Source: Oscillospiraceae bacterium
GTDB lineage: Bacteria; Bacillota; Clostridia; Oscillospirales; Oscillospiraceae
Assembly (NCBI GenBank): GCA_017622995.1
Contig: JAGAQA010000042.1
Coordinates: 1-64,000, forward strand
Length of the DNA: 64,000 nt
Reading direction: 5' to 3'
The notes under the pieces: model-generated
Seen by the model: the letters and a program-made list of their open reading frames with translations, nothing else
What the model was told of the DNA's origin: nothing
Database searches by the model: none
Made by a program: the position numbers and the translations under genes
Shown here: positions 42,594-52,062 of the stretch, one piece after another
Position numbering within the stretch: the stretch's first letter is position 1
Layout of the letters: each line of letters opens with the position of its first letter

Positions 42594-42614
42594 TCCAGTT
42601 TAACTCCTTATCGA

Positions 42615-43157
42615 TTATCCTTCATAGGCTTCCGGTTTCAGAACGCCGATGTAGGGCAGATTGCGGTAATGCTCATTAAAGTCCAGGCCATAGCCCACCA
42701 CAAATTCGTTGGGTACGGTATAGCCCACATAGTCCGGCTTCAGGGTGATGCCGGGCTTTCTGCGTTCCGGCTTATCCAGGAAGGTGCAGATCTTCAGAGA
42801 GGCGGGCTCCTTGCTCAGAAGATGCCGGTAGGTAAAATCCAGAGAATTTCCGGTATCGAAAATATCTTCCAGAATCAGCACATGACGGCCTCTGATGTCC
42901 GCAGAAATATCCCGCTTCACCTGCATACTGCCGGTGGATGTGGTTCCCGCATAGGACGAAATCCACATAAAGTCCATCTGGCAGGGCGTCTTGATCTGCC
43001 GGATCATATCCGCATAGAAGACGACAACGCCCTTCAGAACGCCCACGATCACCGGGTCCTTCCCTTCGTAATCTTTGGTCAGCTCCACACCCAGTTCCTG
43101 TACCCTGCGGCGGATTTGCTCCTCCGTGATGAGAACCTTCAGAATATCATTCTCCAT
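42615..43157 (-). CDS. hpt: Hypoxanthine phosphoribosyltransferase
   Basis: A 180-residue purine salvage enzyme that makes IMP (and usually GMP) from hypoxanthine or guanine and PRPP. The PRPP loop is LILEDIFDTGNSL; VGVLKGVVVFYADM and a C-terminal YGLDFNEHYRNLPYIGVL are typical. The start at 43157 with GGAGGAATCGACC upstream is preferred; its first codons overlap the end of tilS by 11 bp. Confidence 0.95.
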   Translation of the reverse strand: MENDILKVLITEEQIRRRVQELGVELTKDYEGKDPVIVGVLKGVVVFYADMIRQIKTPCQMDFMWISSYAGTTSTGSMQVKRDISADIRGRHVLILEDIFDTGNSLDFTYRHLLSKEPASLKICTFLDKPERRKPGITLKPDYVGYTVPNEFVVGYGLDFNEHYRNLPYIGVLKPEAYEG

Positions 43158-44436
43158 GGTCGATTCCTCCATTTTTCTGTCTGCGCGCAAACCGGATGGT
43201 TTTTGCCGGCAGGGCGCTTGCCTGACGGTTCCGGTCCGCACCGATTCCATATACACCGAGGATTCCATCATCGTCCTCCACCACCGGAATCCGGCAGCGG
43301 CGTGACACGGGAATTTTTCGGTCAATAAACAGTTTTTTTAGGCTCCTGGTGCCGCCGCTGAGGGCAATGGCATCTCCGGATCGTCTGGCCCGCAGCCGAA
43401 GGGGCCCCCTGGGCTGCACCGTAAACACATGCTCCCCCTGCTCCAGCGAAATCGCGTCCTCCACCGTAACCCAAAGGTCCAGATCCTCCACATAGGTTTC
43501 CTTTTCCAGGGTGTAGTTACCCAGCATTTCCGGGGAATCCAGCCGTACCAGCCGGTCATACTCCCGGGCAATCACAATCCCACCGGGAAAGTTCATGGAC
43601 GCGGAGGGATTCCAGTGGAACAGCAGACTTTCTGCCTGCAAAAGATGGCTTTCCTCCGGCTCCCGGACACCGTTTTCCTTCAAAAAACGCTCCAAATATC
43701 TCCGCCGGATGGCATCAGGCAGCGATTTGAGCTCTTCAATGCCCGGCATCGGCCCGGAAGCGAGCCGGGATAAACACGCCTCATCCAGCCGCAGATTCAG
43801 GGCCATGGACGAAAGATTCTCCCCGATACGGGGATTTTCCTCGTACAAAAGGGGCATGATCCGGTGCCGGATCCGGTTGCGCAGGAAGGCGTCCTCCCCA
43901 TTGGAGCTGTCCTCGATGTGGGCAAGGGCGTACTCCTCCAGAAACGCTTCCACCTCCCGGCGGGTAACGCTGAGCATAGGCCGGATCACGTTGCCGCTCA
44001 CCGGTGCGATGGCCCCCAGTCCTTTGAGCCCGGTGCCTCTCAGCAGCCGCATCAGCACAGTTTCGGCATTGTCGTCCGCCGTGTGGGCCGTGGCCACTTT
44101 TCCGGGCAGGGACCGCAAAAAGCGATACCGGGCATCCCGGGCCGCAGCCTCCAGTCCCTTTTCCCCGGGGACCACATTTTCGCTGCCCATATGCAGGTGG
44201 ATCCCATAGTGGGCGCAGAAATCCGCCACAAACCGGGCATCCCGGTTGGATTCCTCCCCCCGGAGGCAGTGGTTAAAGTGGGCGGCTTCCAGGATGATCC
44301 CCCACTCCTCCCGGAGCAAAAACAGGGCAAACAGCAGCGCAATGGAATCCGCCCCGCCGGACACCGCCGCAATCACGGTATCTCCCGGATGGATCAGGTC
44401 ATACTGCCGGACAAAGGCTCGGAGTTTACTCAGCAT
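43147..44436 (-). CDS. tilS: tRNA(Ile)-lysidine synthase
   Basis: A 429-residue enzyme that converts C34 of tRNA-Ile (CAU) to lysidine, essential for reading AUA codons. The N-terminal N-type ATP pyrophosphatase domain has the P-loop AVSGGADSIALL (about 24-35) and HFNHCLRG; GVREPEESHLLQ lies in the linker domain and the C-terminal TilS domain has LRARRSGDAIAL. The start at 44436 is within the last codons of dnaB (11-bp overlap), which suggests coupled translation. Confidence 0.94.
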   Translation of the reverse strand: MLSKLRAFVRQYDLIHPGDTVIAAVSGGADSIALLFALFLLREEWGIILEAAHFNHCLRGEESNRDARFVADFCAHYGIHLHMGSENVVPGEKGLEAAARDARYRFLRSLPGKVATAHTADDNAETVLMRLLRGTGLKGLGAIAPVSGNVIRPMLSVTRREVEAFLEEYALAHIEDSSNGEDAFLRNRIRHRIMPLLYEENPRIGENLSSMALNLRLDEACLSRLASGPMPGIEELKSLPDAIRRRYLERFLKENGVREPEESHLLQAESLLFHWNPSASMNFPGGIVIAREYDRLVRLDSPEMLGNYTLEKETYVEDLDLWVTVEDAISLEQGEHVFTVQPRGPLRLRARRSGDAIALSGGTRSLKKLFIDRKIPVSRRCRIPVVEDDDGILGVYGIGADRNRQASALPAKTIRFARRQKNGGIDHGE

Positions 44437-45763
44437 GCTTCCACTCCCGGTCGGCAAAGGTCTGATACTGTCCGATCCACTGCAGCTTTACCGCGCCGGT
44501 CTCACCATGACGGTTCTTGGCTACAATGCACTCGGCAACGCCTTTTTCTTCCGTGTTTTCATTATAATATTCGTCACGATACAGGAACATAACCGAGTCG
44601 GCATCCTGCTCGATGGCGCCGGATTCCCGGAGATCCGACAGAATCGGCCGCTTGTCGGTACGGCTTTCCACCGCACGGCTTAGCTGACTCAGGCAGACCA
44701 CGGGGACATTCAGTTCCTTTGCCATGATTTTCAGGGAGCGGGAAATTTCACCCACCACAACCACACGGTTTTCATTGTTCTTGCCATAGCCGGAGCCCTG
44801 CATCAGCTGCAGGTAGTCGATGATAATGAGGCCCAGATTGTCCAGTCTCCGGCACTTGGCGCTGATGTCCGCCACGGTGACCGAAGGATTATCATCAATG
44901 CGGATGTCCGTCTGGCTCAGGGTCGCGCCTGCCATGCAGATTTTGGTCCACTCCTCGTCCGTCAGCTTGCCGGTGGTCAGCTTTTGCAGCTCCACGAAGC
45001 TTTCGTTTGCCAGGAGACGCATGGCCAGCTGCTCCCGGGACATTTCCAGGTTGAAGATTGCCACCGTCTTTTTATACTTTTTCGCCACGTTCACGCCGAT
45101 GTTCAGGGCGAAGGCGGATTTGCCCATGGCAGGACGGGCAGCGATCAGCAGCAGATCCGACTTGTTGAGACCGTTGATCTTGGTATCCAGATCCCGCAGG
45201 CCGGTAGACAGACCGGGAATCAAGGAGTCGGACATGGCCAGCTCATTCAGCCGGTCAAAGACCCGGTGCATGGTGGTACCGATGTGCTCCAGACTATCGC
45301 CCCGCTCACCCTTGCGGATGGCATAGATCTTCTTCTCCGCAGACTCCAGGATGTCTCCCGCGGTACCCATCTGGTCGAATACCATGTCAGAGATCTCCCC
45401 CGCAGCCTGTCCCAGGCCACGAAGCAGGGATTTTTCCTGAACAATGTTGGCATAACGAACCACATTGGCAGCCGTGGGGGTAATCTCCATGAGCTGCATG
45501 ATATAGTCTCTGGAATTATCGTGATAATAGCCCAGCTCTTTTAACTTGTCCAGCACCGTAACCGGGTCAATGGTCTGGGAGAAATTGAACATGGAATAGA
45601 CCGCTTCGTAAATCTCCCGGTTCTGCCGGAGATAAAAATCCTCCGGTTTCAGGATCCCGATGACATCCGATACGCACTGGCTATCGATGAGAATGGAGCC
45701 CAAAACGGCCTGTTCCGCCTCCAATGACTGGGGCTGCTGGCGGGCAATCAACTCTTCATCCAT
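44426..45763 (-). CDS. dnaB: Replicative DNA helicase
   Basis: A 445-residue hexameric helicase that unwinds DNA at the fork. The N-terminal collar domain (about 1-110) is followed by the RecA-like domain with Walker A ARPAMGKSAFALN, Walker B LIIIDYLQLMQG and the C-terminal SDLRESGAIEQDADSVMFLYRD split by ordinary residues. No intein is present. AAGGAGCG precedes the ATG. It follows rplI, a common arrangement. Confidence 0.95.
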   Translation of the reverse strand: MDEELIARQQPQSLEAEQAVLGSILIDSQCVSDVIGILKPEDFYLRQNREIYEAVYSMFNFSQTIDPVTVLDKLKELGYYHDNSRDYIMQLMEITPTAANVVRYANIVQEKSLLRGLGQAAGEISDMVFDQMGTAGDILESAEKKIYAIRKGERGDSLEHIGTTMHRVFDRLNELAMSDSLIPGLSTGLRDLDTKINGLNKSDLLLIAARPAMGKSAFALNIGVNVAKKYKKTVAIFNLEMSREQLAMRLLANESFVELQKLTTGKLTDEEWTKICMAGATLSQTDIRIDDNPSVTVADISAKCRRLDNLGLIIIDYLQLMQGSGYGKNNENRVVVVGEISRSLKIMAKELNVPVVCLSQLSRAVESRTDKRPILSDLRESGAIEQDADSVMFLYRDEYYNENTEEKGVAECIVAKNRHGETGAVKLQWIGQYQTFADREWKHAE

Positions 45764-45867
45764 AGAGACGCTCCTTCTAATCTTTTTTGGGAAGCTCTGA
45801 TGAAATCGACAGGAGCCGGCAGCAACGGATTCGCTGCCCGACCCCGGGCGATTGCTTCAGAGGTTCC

Positions 45868-46314
45868 TTAGCCTTCCTCGATCTTAACGGTCAGAGGGGC
45901 AGTAATTTCGTAGCCCAGCTTGCAGGTCACCGTATAGGTGCCCACATTTTTAATGGCATCGGAAATCACAATCTTCCGCTTATCCAGAACGATGCCGGCC
46001 TTCGCCTTCAGGGCATCGGCGATTTCCTGGTTGGTCACGGAACCGAACAGGCGTCCGTTCCCGCCGCCCTTGGCGGTGACGGTGACGGTCAGCTCCCGGA
46101 GCTTTTTGGCCGTTTCCATTGCCTCTGCCTTTTCCCTGGCAATCCGCTCCTGGGTGGCCTTGTCATTCATACGCATGGTATTGACCGCGTCGGCCGTTGC
46201 CTCAACGGCGATCTTTCTGGGCAGCATGAAGTTGCGGGCGTAGCCGTCGGAAACCTCCAGCAGCTGGCCCTTCTTGCCCTTGCCTTTCACATCCTGCAGC
46301 AAAATTACTTTCAT
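45868..46314 (-). CDS. rplI: Ribosomal protein bL9
   Basis: A 148-residue large-subunit protein. The N-terminal rRNA-binding domain opens [21 protein letters not shown], shown here only in part as the family signature VKGKGKKG; a long connecting helix and a C-terminal domain ([13 protein letters not shown]) follow. Length is normal. GGAG lies upstream. It is 12 bp after gdpP and about 100 bp before dnaB. Confidence 0.96.
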   Translation of the reverse strand: MKVILLQDVKGKGKKGQLLEVSDGYARNFMLPRKIAVEATADAVNTMRMNDKATQERIAREKAEAMETAKKLRELTVTVTAKGGGNGRLFGSVTNQEIADALKAKAGIVLDKRKIVISDAIKNVGTYTVTCKLGYEITAPLTVKIEEG

Positions 46315-46326
46315 GTTTTCTTCTCC

Positions 46327-48294
46327 TTATTCTTCATAGAAAGCGTCAATAGACGCAATCAGTTTATCCAATGCTTCCTGCACGTCCACATTCTTCATCT
46401 GAGCGCCTGCGGTGGCCGCGTTGCCGCCGCCGCCCAGAGGCTCCAGAATCACCTGAACATTGGCGGAGCCAATGCTTCTGGCGGAGATAATGGTCTGCCC
46501 GTCATCGGGATAGAGAACGAAGGACGCCGTAATGCCGGAAATATTCAGCAGCTCGTCCGCGGCCTGAGCGGCCAGAATCCGGCTGGTGGGCTGATCCAAA
46601 GCGGCAATGGCCAGCTCGTCCCGATAGAGCTTGGCCGATTTGATAATCTGGTACTTTTCCAGGGTATCATGGAAGTCGTTCTGCAGCAGCAGCTTCACCT
46701 CCGTGGTATCAGCGCACATCCGGCGCAGCGCGGCGGCAGCCTCGAAGGTTCGTTCACCGGTGCGGACATTAAAGAACTTGGTATCCAGACAGATACCGGC
46801 CATCAGGCTCTTGGCCTCAATGGGCAGAACATCGTGGCTTTCCACCGCGTAGGTAACCAGCTCCGTGACCAGCTCGGAAGCAGAGGAGGCATAGGTCTCG
46901 TGGAGGTTGACCACCACGGGATTGATATAATCCGCGGCTCTGCGGTGGTGGTCCACCACGCAGACCTTGGAAATGGACTCAAGCAAAGGCTTAAACTCCA
47001 CCTGGTCCGGCCGGTTGGTATCCACAACAATCAGAATGCTGCGATTGTCGCACATCAGCAGGGCATCCTGGCCGGAAATAAACACATCCCGGTATTCGGG
47101 GAAGTGCATAAGCTCTTCCAGCAAACGGCCCGCGGCATTGTGCTCCAGATCAATGACAATGCTGGCTTTTTTCCCCTTTTTGCGGCACAGGCAGTTGATG
47201 CCCACAGCCGCGCCCACGGAATCCAGATCCGCGTTCTTATGACCCATGATGAACACATGGTCGCTCTGGGCAATGAGCTCCATGAGCGAGTTGGCGGTAA
47301 CACGGGAACGCACCTTACTGCGGTAATCGGTTTCCTTGCTGCGGCCGCCGTAAAAATCGAAATTGAACCGGTCCTTGATGACCGCCTGGTCGCCGCCCCG
47401 GCTCAGGGCCATCTCAATGCCCAGCGCAGCAAAATTGTAGCCCTCTTCAAAATCCGTGCCGTCTACACCCAGACCAATGGAAATGGAGGCAGCCAATCCG
47501 GAAGGACTGACAATCTTATGAATATCCTCCAGCAGAGAAAATTTATCGGCCTTGGCTCTTTCCAGGTCCCTTCGCTCAAAAATGAACAGGAACCGGTTCC
47601 GCTCCAGCCGCCGCAGAAGACCGTGATAATCCTCCGTCCAGCTGGTAATGGCATCATTCAGTTTGGCGTTCAGGTTGGAAATGGCGCCTTCCGTCAGGTT
47701 CTGGGTCATTTCCTCATAATTATCAATGAGAATGATGGCAATCACCGGACGGGAGCGGATGTATTCATCCCGCACCTGATAGAGCTCTGTCAGGTCACTG
47801 AAATACAGCACACCCAACCGGTCTCCGGGGGCGCGGAGCAGGGTTCCGTACAGCCGGAACCGGCGGCCTCCAAGGGAAACATCCTGGGGCGCTTCGTTCT
47901 TTCCGGCAGCCAGAAAATCCAGGGAAATGTCCGGAACCACATTGGTGATTTTTTCATCTACCGCGTTCTTCAGGGAGCTGCTGAGCTCCGCAAAGCGGTA
48001 GTTCTCCCAGACAATGCTGCCGTCTTCCATGCGGACCATAACCGCCGGAAGCGGACCGTCCCCTTTGGAAATGCTCTCCAGGGTGTCCGGTTCGGACTGA
48101 ATATACTGCCGCAGCATCCGGCGGCGGTGCTGACGATCCACCAGATAGTAGCCAAGGGTTAAAAGCGATACCAGCAGTTCCCCGGTGCCCAGCCAATAGT
48201 GACCTGCAAGGAAAGCAAGGGCGCAGAAGCTGAACAGAATCACAAAATAAATGCCCTTACCGGGTCTGACCCATCGATCCAGCTTTTTATCCAT
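46327..48294 (-). CDS. gdpP: Cyclic-di-AMP phosphodiesterase GdpP
   Basis: A 655-residue membrane protein that breaks down the second messenger c-di-AMP. Order: two N-terminal transmembrane helices (about 15-60), a PAS domain, a degenerate GGDEF domain (about 170-300), then DHH (MGHKNADLDSVG, VDTNRPDQ, VVDHHRRA) and DHHA1 (ISGITASFVLYPDDG, GGGGNAATAGAQ) domains. All metal ligands of the DHH site appear present. The start at 48294 has GTGAGGAAAACC upstream. It is the first gene of the operon from the promoter at 48342-48370. Confidence 0.95.
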   Translation of the reverse strand: MDKKLDRWVRPGKGIYFVILFSFCALAFLAGHYWLGTGELLVSLLTLGYYLVDRQHRRRMLRQYIQSEPDTLESISKGDGPLPAVMVRMEDGSIVWENYRFAELSSSLKNAVDEKITNVVPDISLDFLAAGKNEAPQDVSLGGRRFRLYGTLLRAPGDRLGVLYFSDLTELYQVRDEYIRSRPVIAIILIDNYEEMTQNLTEGAISNLNAKLNDAITSWTEDYHGLLRRLERNRFLFIFERRDLERAKADKFSLLEDIHKIVSPSGLAASISIGLGVDGTDFEEGYNFAALGIEMALSRGGDQAVIKDRFNFDFYGGRSKETDYRSKVRSRVTANSLMELIAQSDHVFIMGHKNADLDSVGAAVGINCLCRKKGKKASIVIDLEHNAAGRLLEELMHFPEYRDVFISGQDALLMCDNRSILIVVDTNRPDQVEFKPLLESISKVCVVDHHRRAADYINPVVVNLHETYASSASELVTELVTYAVESHDVLPIEAKSLMAGICLDTKFFNVRTGERTFEAAAALRRMCADTTEVKLLLQNDFHDTLEKYQIIKSAKLYRDELAIAALDQPTSRILAAQAADELLNISGITASFVLYPDDGQTIISARSIGSANVQVILEPLGGGGNAATAGAQMKNVDVQEALDKLIASIDAFYEE

Positions 48295-48341
48295 ATTGGT
48301 TTTCCTCACTTTCCGACTGCAATGTATAAACAAGCTATCTT

Positions 48342-48370
48342 ATTATATCAAAGGAATCTCATTCGCGCAA
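48342..48370 (-). promoter_or_regulatory. Promoter of the gdpP operon
   Basis: On the - strand TTGCGC (48365-48370), 17 bp, TATAAT (48342-48347). Confidence 0.7.
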
Positions 48371-48483
48371 CCATTTTCTTACCCTTCCGCCCTGCTCCGG
48401 TCTGAAATCATGCACAGTTTTTCCTCCTTCGGGGAATCCTTTCTGAGCAAAATTCCGAATATTCTGCCGCCCTCATTTTCCTG

Positions 48484-48512
48484 TTGACAAACCGTCGTTA
48501 TTTCGCTATAAT
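48484..48512 (+). promoter_or_regulatory. Consensus promoter of the D-lactate dehydrogenase gene
   Basis: TTGACA (48484-48489), 17 bp, TATAAT (48507-48512): a perfect sigma-A promoter, implying high expression. Confidence 0.85.
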
Positions 48513-48561
48513 TTTATCGATAGAAAAATATCAATCAAATGTATTCAGGAGGATGTATACT

Positions 48562-49554
48562 ATGAAGGTTGCTTTTTTTGACACCAAATCCTACGATGTT
48601 CCCGGCTTTGATCACTATGCCGCGGATTCCGGCCTGGAGATCAAATACTTCGAAACCCGTCTCAACGAGGATACCGCTTCCCTGGCTGCCGGTTATGATG
48701 CCGTATGCGTATTTGTTAACGACACCGTCTCTGCCCCCGTTGTGGATAAGCTCTGCCAGCTGGGGGTAAAGGTGCTGGCTCTGCGGTGCGCCGGCTTCAA
48801 CAACGTGGACATCAAAGCATGTCGGGGCAGGCTGCCTGTTTACCGTGTGCCTGCCTACTCCCCCTATGCCGTTGCCGAGCACGCCATGGCGCTGCTGCTG
48901 ACCATCAACCGCCGGACCCACAAAGCCTATATCCGCACCAGGGACTTCAACTTCAGCCTGCAGGGACTGGCGGGCTTTGACCTCCACGGAAAAACCATCG
49001 GCATCATCGGCACCGGTAAGATCGGCCGTGTGTTTGCCGACATCTGCAAGGGTTTTGGGATGAAGATCCTGGCCTACGACAAATATCCGAATCCGGACAG
49101 CGGCCTTACCTATGTGGAGCTGCCGGAGCTCTTTGAGCAGTCCGACATTATTTCCCTCCACTGCCCTCTGACGGAAGAAACCCACCACATCATTGACGCT
49201 TCCTCCATCGCCAAAATGAAGCCGGGCGTGACCATCCTGAACACCTCCCGGGGAGCGCTCATCAACACAGAGGACCTGATTGCGGGAATCAAGGATAAGA
49301 AGGTGGGCGCCGCCTGCCTGGATGTGTATGAAGAAGAGGGTGATTTCTTCTACGAGGATTACTCCGGTCACATCGTCCGGGACGACAAGCTGGTGCGTCT
49401 GATTGCCATGCCCAATGTGATTGTCACCTCCCACCAGGCGTTTCTGACCCAGGAGGCGCTGGACAGCATTGCCTCCACCACGGTAGACAACCTGGTGAAG
49501 TTCTTCTCCGGGAACCCCAATGCGCTTACTGAGGTTTGCTACAGCGGTCAGTAA
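48562..49554 (+). CDS. ldhA: D-lactate dehydrogenase (2-hydroxyacid dehydrogenase family)
   Basis: A 330-residue NAD-dependent enzyme that reduces pyruvate to D-lactate in fermentation. The nucleotide-binding motif is GIIGTGKIGRVFA, and the catalytic Arg, Glu and His lie in LNTSRGALINTEDL, DVYEEEGDFFYED and TSHQAFLTQEAL; the last two are typical of LdhA rather than other hydroxyacid dehydrogenases. AGGAGG lies nine bases before the ATG. A perfect-consensus promoter precedes it. Confidence 0.93.
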   Translation: MKVAFFDTKSYDVPGFDHYAADSGLEIKYFETRLNEDTASLAAGYDAVCVFVNDTVSAPVVDKLCQLGVKVLALRCAGFNNVDIKACRGRLPVYRVPAYSPYAVAEHAMALLLTINRRTHKAYIRTRDFNFSLQGLAGFDLHGKTIGIIGTGKIGRVFADICKGFGMKILAYDKYPNPDSGLTYVELPELFEQSDIISLHCPLTEETHHIIDASSIAKMKPGVTILNTSRGALINTEDLIAGIKDKKVGAACLDVYEEEGDFFYEDYSGHIVRDDKLVRLIAMPNVIVTSHQAFLTQEALDSIASTTVDNLVKFFSGNPNALTEVCYSGQ

Positions 49555-49959
49555 AAAAACGAAAAGATCATTTCTCTTTCGACAGAATCCCCTTGCAATA
49601 AATCTTCCGTTTTCGGTATTCTGTTTTTTGGCAGATCCTTTCCCCAGTCACTGCGACATTTCTGCCGAACGCCGCCCCGGCTCTCCCCCGGGACGGCGTT
49701 TTCCGTTTGCCGGGGAACGCCCTGTCGAATTCTGTCAGAGTGTACAATTCGAAAAAACTTCGCAGAACTGAAAAACTGGCGTTGTTTATCCGGTATGCGT
49801 GTATTTTTTATGTAAAAATCTGAGTCTGTTCCTTCTTTTTCTCCCCCAGGCGGTGAAATTCTTTGTGCAAAGTGCTGTGATACCCGGGGATCGTCGGGGG
49901 GGATTCTCTTGGAATCCACCAATTTTTTGGAAATGTTGGAGTTTTACCAGACTTTGCAC
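49555..49959. other. Gene-free stretch after ldhA with two hairpins
   Basis: No convincing gene is seen. AACGCCG-CCGG pairs with CCGG-CGGCGTT (49668-49702), a terminator-like hairpin with a short T tail. GGATTC-TCTT-GAATCC followed by AATTTTTTGG (about 49899-49930) is a second terminator-like structure. The first is about 115 bases after the ldhA stop. Confidence 0.45.
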
Positions 49960-49987
49960 TTGATTTCCCAATATTTCCATGTATAAT
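49960..49987 (+). promoter_or_regulatory. Promoter of the small protein gene at 50023
   Basis: TTGATT (49960-49965), 16 bp, TATAAT (49982-49987). Confidence 0.65.
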
Positions 49988-50022
49988 ATAAACATAAGCG
50001 CCAATGAAAGGAGGCTTGTTCC

Positions 50023-50253
50023 ATGAAAAAGATCATCTGCAAGAAAGAGTATGACACCGAGACCGCTACCCTGATCAAGAAGTTCACCTGCGGTGAACTG
50101 GGTGATCCTGCCGGTTACGAGGAGTCCCTGTATCAGACCGAAGGCGGCCTGTACTTTCTGTACGTAGCAGGCGGCGAGGCTTCTCCCTACCCCACTGAGG
50201 ATATTCTGCGCCTGGCCAAGACCAAGGTTAGCGAGTGGACCGAAAAGCACTGA
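50023..50253 (+). CDS. Conserved small protein of unknown function
   Basis: A 76-residue protein. The opening MKKIICKKEYDTETATLI and the middle YEESLYQTEGGLYFLYVAGGEAS match small stand-alone proteins common in gut Firmicutes and their mobile elements, for which I know no function. It is predicted as a single beta-rich domain with an acidic C-terminal helix. AAAGGAGG lies nine bases before the ATG. It has its own promoter and terminator. Confidence 0.85.
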   Translation: MKKIICKKEYDTETATLIKKFTCGELGDPAGYEESLYQTEGGLYFLYVAGGEASPYPTEDILRLAKTKVSEWTEKH

Positions 50254-50271
50254 TCCCGCATTCAAAGAAGA

Positions 50272-50309
50272 GGCTGTCTCACGAACGCCGTGAGGCAGCC
50301 CCTTTTTTT
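50272..50309 (+). terminator. Terminator of the small protein gene
   Basis: GGCTGTCTCACG pairs with CGTGAGGCAGCC (one mismatch), followed by CCTTTTTTT. Confidence 0.85.
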
Positions 50310-50310
50310 A

Positions 50311-50378
50311 AGGCAACACCGCACAATGGGAACTGCGGACTTCGGCGGAGCTTTTGCCCCATTCTGCGGTGTTGCCCT
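50311..50378. repeat. Palindromic MITE-like element
   Basis: GGCAACACCGCA (50312-50323) pairs perfectly with TGCGGTGTTGCC (50365-50376), and AATGGG (50325-50330) with CCCATT (50358-50363). The loop contains an inner hairpin (CTGCGGAC ... GGCGGAG region). It is noncoding and sits between a terminator and the zinc transporter promoter. Confidence 0.55.
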
Positions 50379-50384
50379 AAAGTA

Positions 50385-50414
50385 TTGACAACTATGATAG
50401 ACTGAAAATAGATT
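50385..50414 (+). promoter_or_regulatory. Possible promoter of the zinc transporter operon
   Basis: TTGACA (50385-50390), 18 bp, TAGATT (50409-50414). No clear Zur or AdcR box was found. Confidence 0.45.
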
Positions 50415-50437
50415 CTTTGTGGATTCAGGTGCAGCCT

Positions 50438-51313
50438 ATGAAAAAAATCATCCCATTTCTTATATTTGTAATGCTTCTGTCCGGCTGTGGGAAAGCGGAG
50501 ACGCCCCCCGACATTGCCGCCACCACCCTGCCCGTATACGACTTCACCCAGGCGCTCTGTCAGGATACCCCCCTGCGTGTGGGACGGCTGATTACGGAAT
50601 CCGTCTCCTGCCTGCATGACTACTCCCTGAAGGTGGACCAGGTCAAAATGGCAGAGGCGGCGCAAACCCTGATTATTTCCGGCGCAGGGCTGGAAGAATT
50701 TATGGAGGATATTCTGGACGGCAGCAAAACCATTGATGCCTCCCAGGGCATCAACCTGCTGCCCGGCCAGGAGGAGGACCATCATGACCATCAGGATGAC
50801 GACGGCCACCACCATGAATCCGACCCCCATATTTGGCTGTCGCCGGAAAACGGCAGGCGCATGGCCCGGAACATTTGCCGGGGATTGACGGAGCAGTACC
50901 CCCAGTATGCCGATACCTTCCAAAGGAATCTCACACCCCTGCTGGAAGAGCTGGACGCGCTGGAAGCCTACGGCCAGCAGGAGCTGGAAAACCTTTCCTG
51001 CCGGGAGCTCATTACCTTCCATGACGGTTTTTCCTACTTTGCCCGGGCCTTTGATCTGGAAATCCTGGCGGCTGTAGAAGAGGAATCCGGCAGTGAGGCC
51101 TCCGCAAAGGAGCTTACCGGGCTCATCACATTGGTAAGAAGCCATGGGCTCCCCGCCGTATTTGTGGAGAAAAACGGCAGTCCCTCGGCTGCCGGAATCA
51201 TTGGGGCCGAAACAGGCGTCAAGATCTGCACCCTGGATATGGCCATGGCAGGAGACAGCTATTTTGATGCCATGTACCGGAACATCCGGACAATCAAGGA
51301 GGCAATGGAATGA
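50438..51313 (+). CDS. znuA: Zinc/manganese ABC transporter substrate-binding lipoprotein
   Basis: A 291-residue ZnuA/AdcA-type lipoprotein. The signal peptide ends in the lipobox LLSGC. A histidine/aspartate-rich loop (DHHDHQDD, GHHHESDPHIW) and metal-site histidines (CLHDYSL, TFHDGFSYFA) indicate zinc. The start at 50438 begins the signal sequence, with AGGTG about eight bases upstream. Its last codons overlap the ATPase gene (ATGA). The receptor should deliver zinc to the membrane permease. Confidence 0.92.
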   Translation: MKKIIPFLIFVMLLSGCGKAETPPDIAATTLPVYDFTQALCQDTPLRVGRLITESVSCLHDYSLKVDQVKMAEAAQTLIISGAGLEEFMEDILDGSKTIDASQGINLLPGQEEDHHDHQDDDGHHHESDPHIWLSPENGRRMARNICRGLTEQYPQYADTFQRNLTPLLEELDALEAYGQQELENLSCRELITFHDGFSYFARAFDLEILAAVEEESGSEASAKELTGLITLVRSHGLPAVFVEKNGSPSAAGIIGAETGVKICTLDMAMAGDSYFDAMYRNIRTIKEAME

Positions 51314-52062
51314 ACGAACTGCACTACGGCGGCTCCTGCGGTCACGCCTGCTGTCTGCGGGTAGAAAATCTGTCTGTGAAAATCGGCACTTCCCATATTC
51401 TGAAGGACATGAATCTCCATGTACACTGCGGGGAAATGGTGGCCCTGATCGGTCCCAACGGCGCCGGCAAAAGCACCTTCCTGAAAGCCATTCTGGGCCA
51501 GAGGGAATATTCCGGCGTCATCGCCTTTACGGAACCGGGACAGCGCAGCCACAAGCCAAGAATCGGCTATGTGCCCCAGAGCCCCAGCTTTGATCCCGGG
51601 GAGCCTGTTTCCGTTGCGGATCTTTTCGCCTGCTGCATGAGCAAGCGTCCCGCTTTTCTGGGTGTATCCAAGGCCATGCGGCAGACCATTCTGGAATGCC
51701 TGGACCGGGTTCACGGTCAGGATCTGATCGACAAGCGGGTGGGCACGCTTTCCGGCGGAGAATTGCAGCGGGTGCTGCTGGCCCTGGCGCTGGAACCCAT
51801 CCCCAATATCCTGATTCTGGACGAACCCCTTTCCGGCGTGGATGTGGAGGGCATGACCACTCTGATGGACATGCTGGATGAGATTCGGAAGACCTACGAT
51901 CTGTCCATTCTGATGACCACCCACGATTTTTCCATGCTGCCCAGGTATGCCGACCAGGCTGTTCTCATTGACGGAACCATCCGCGCCAAGGGAACACCGG
52001 AAGAGGTACTCTCCTCCCAGGCTTTCCGGGATATTTTCCACATGAAAGGAGGCGCCCTATGA
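51310..52062 (+). CDS. znuC: Zinc/manganese ABC transporter ATP-binding protein
   Basis: A 250-residue ATPase. Walker A is GPNGAGKST, the signature motif is LSGGELQRVLLALAL, Walker B is ILILDEPLSGVD, and the H-loop is TTHDFSM. It is coupled by ATGA overlaps to the receptor gene before and the permease gene after, so the three form a complete ZnuABC-type importer. Confidence 0.94.
   Translation: MNELHYGGSCGHACCLRVENLSVKIGTSHILKDMNLHVHCGEMVALIGPNGAGKSTFLKAILGQREYSGVIAFTEPGQRSHKPRIGYVPQSPSFDPGEPVSVADLFACCMSKRPAFLGVSKAMRQTILECLDRVHGQDLIDKRVGTLSGGELQRVLLALALEPIPNILILDEPLSGVDVEGMTTLMDMLDEIRKTYDLSILMTTHDFSMLPRYADQAVLIDGTIRAKGTPEEVLSSQAFRDIFHMKGGAL

Noticed and set aside
45787..48162. Long + strand open frame of 791 codons
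   Set aside because: It is antisense to rplI and gdpP, both certain genes.
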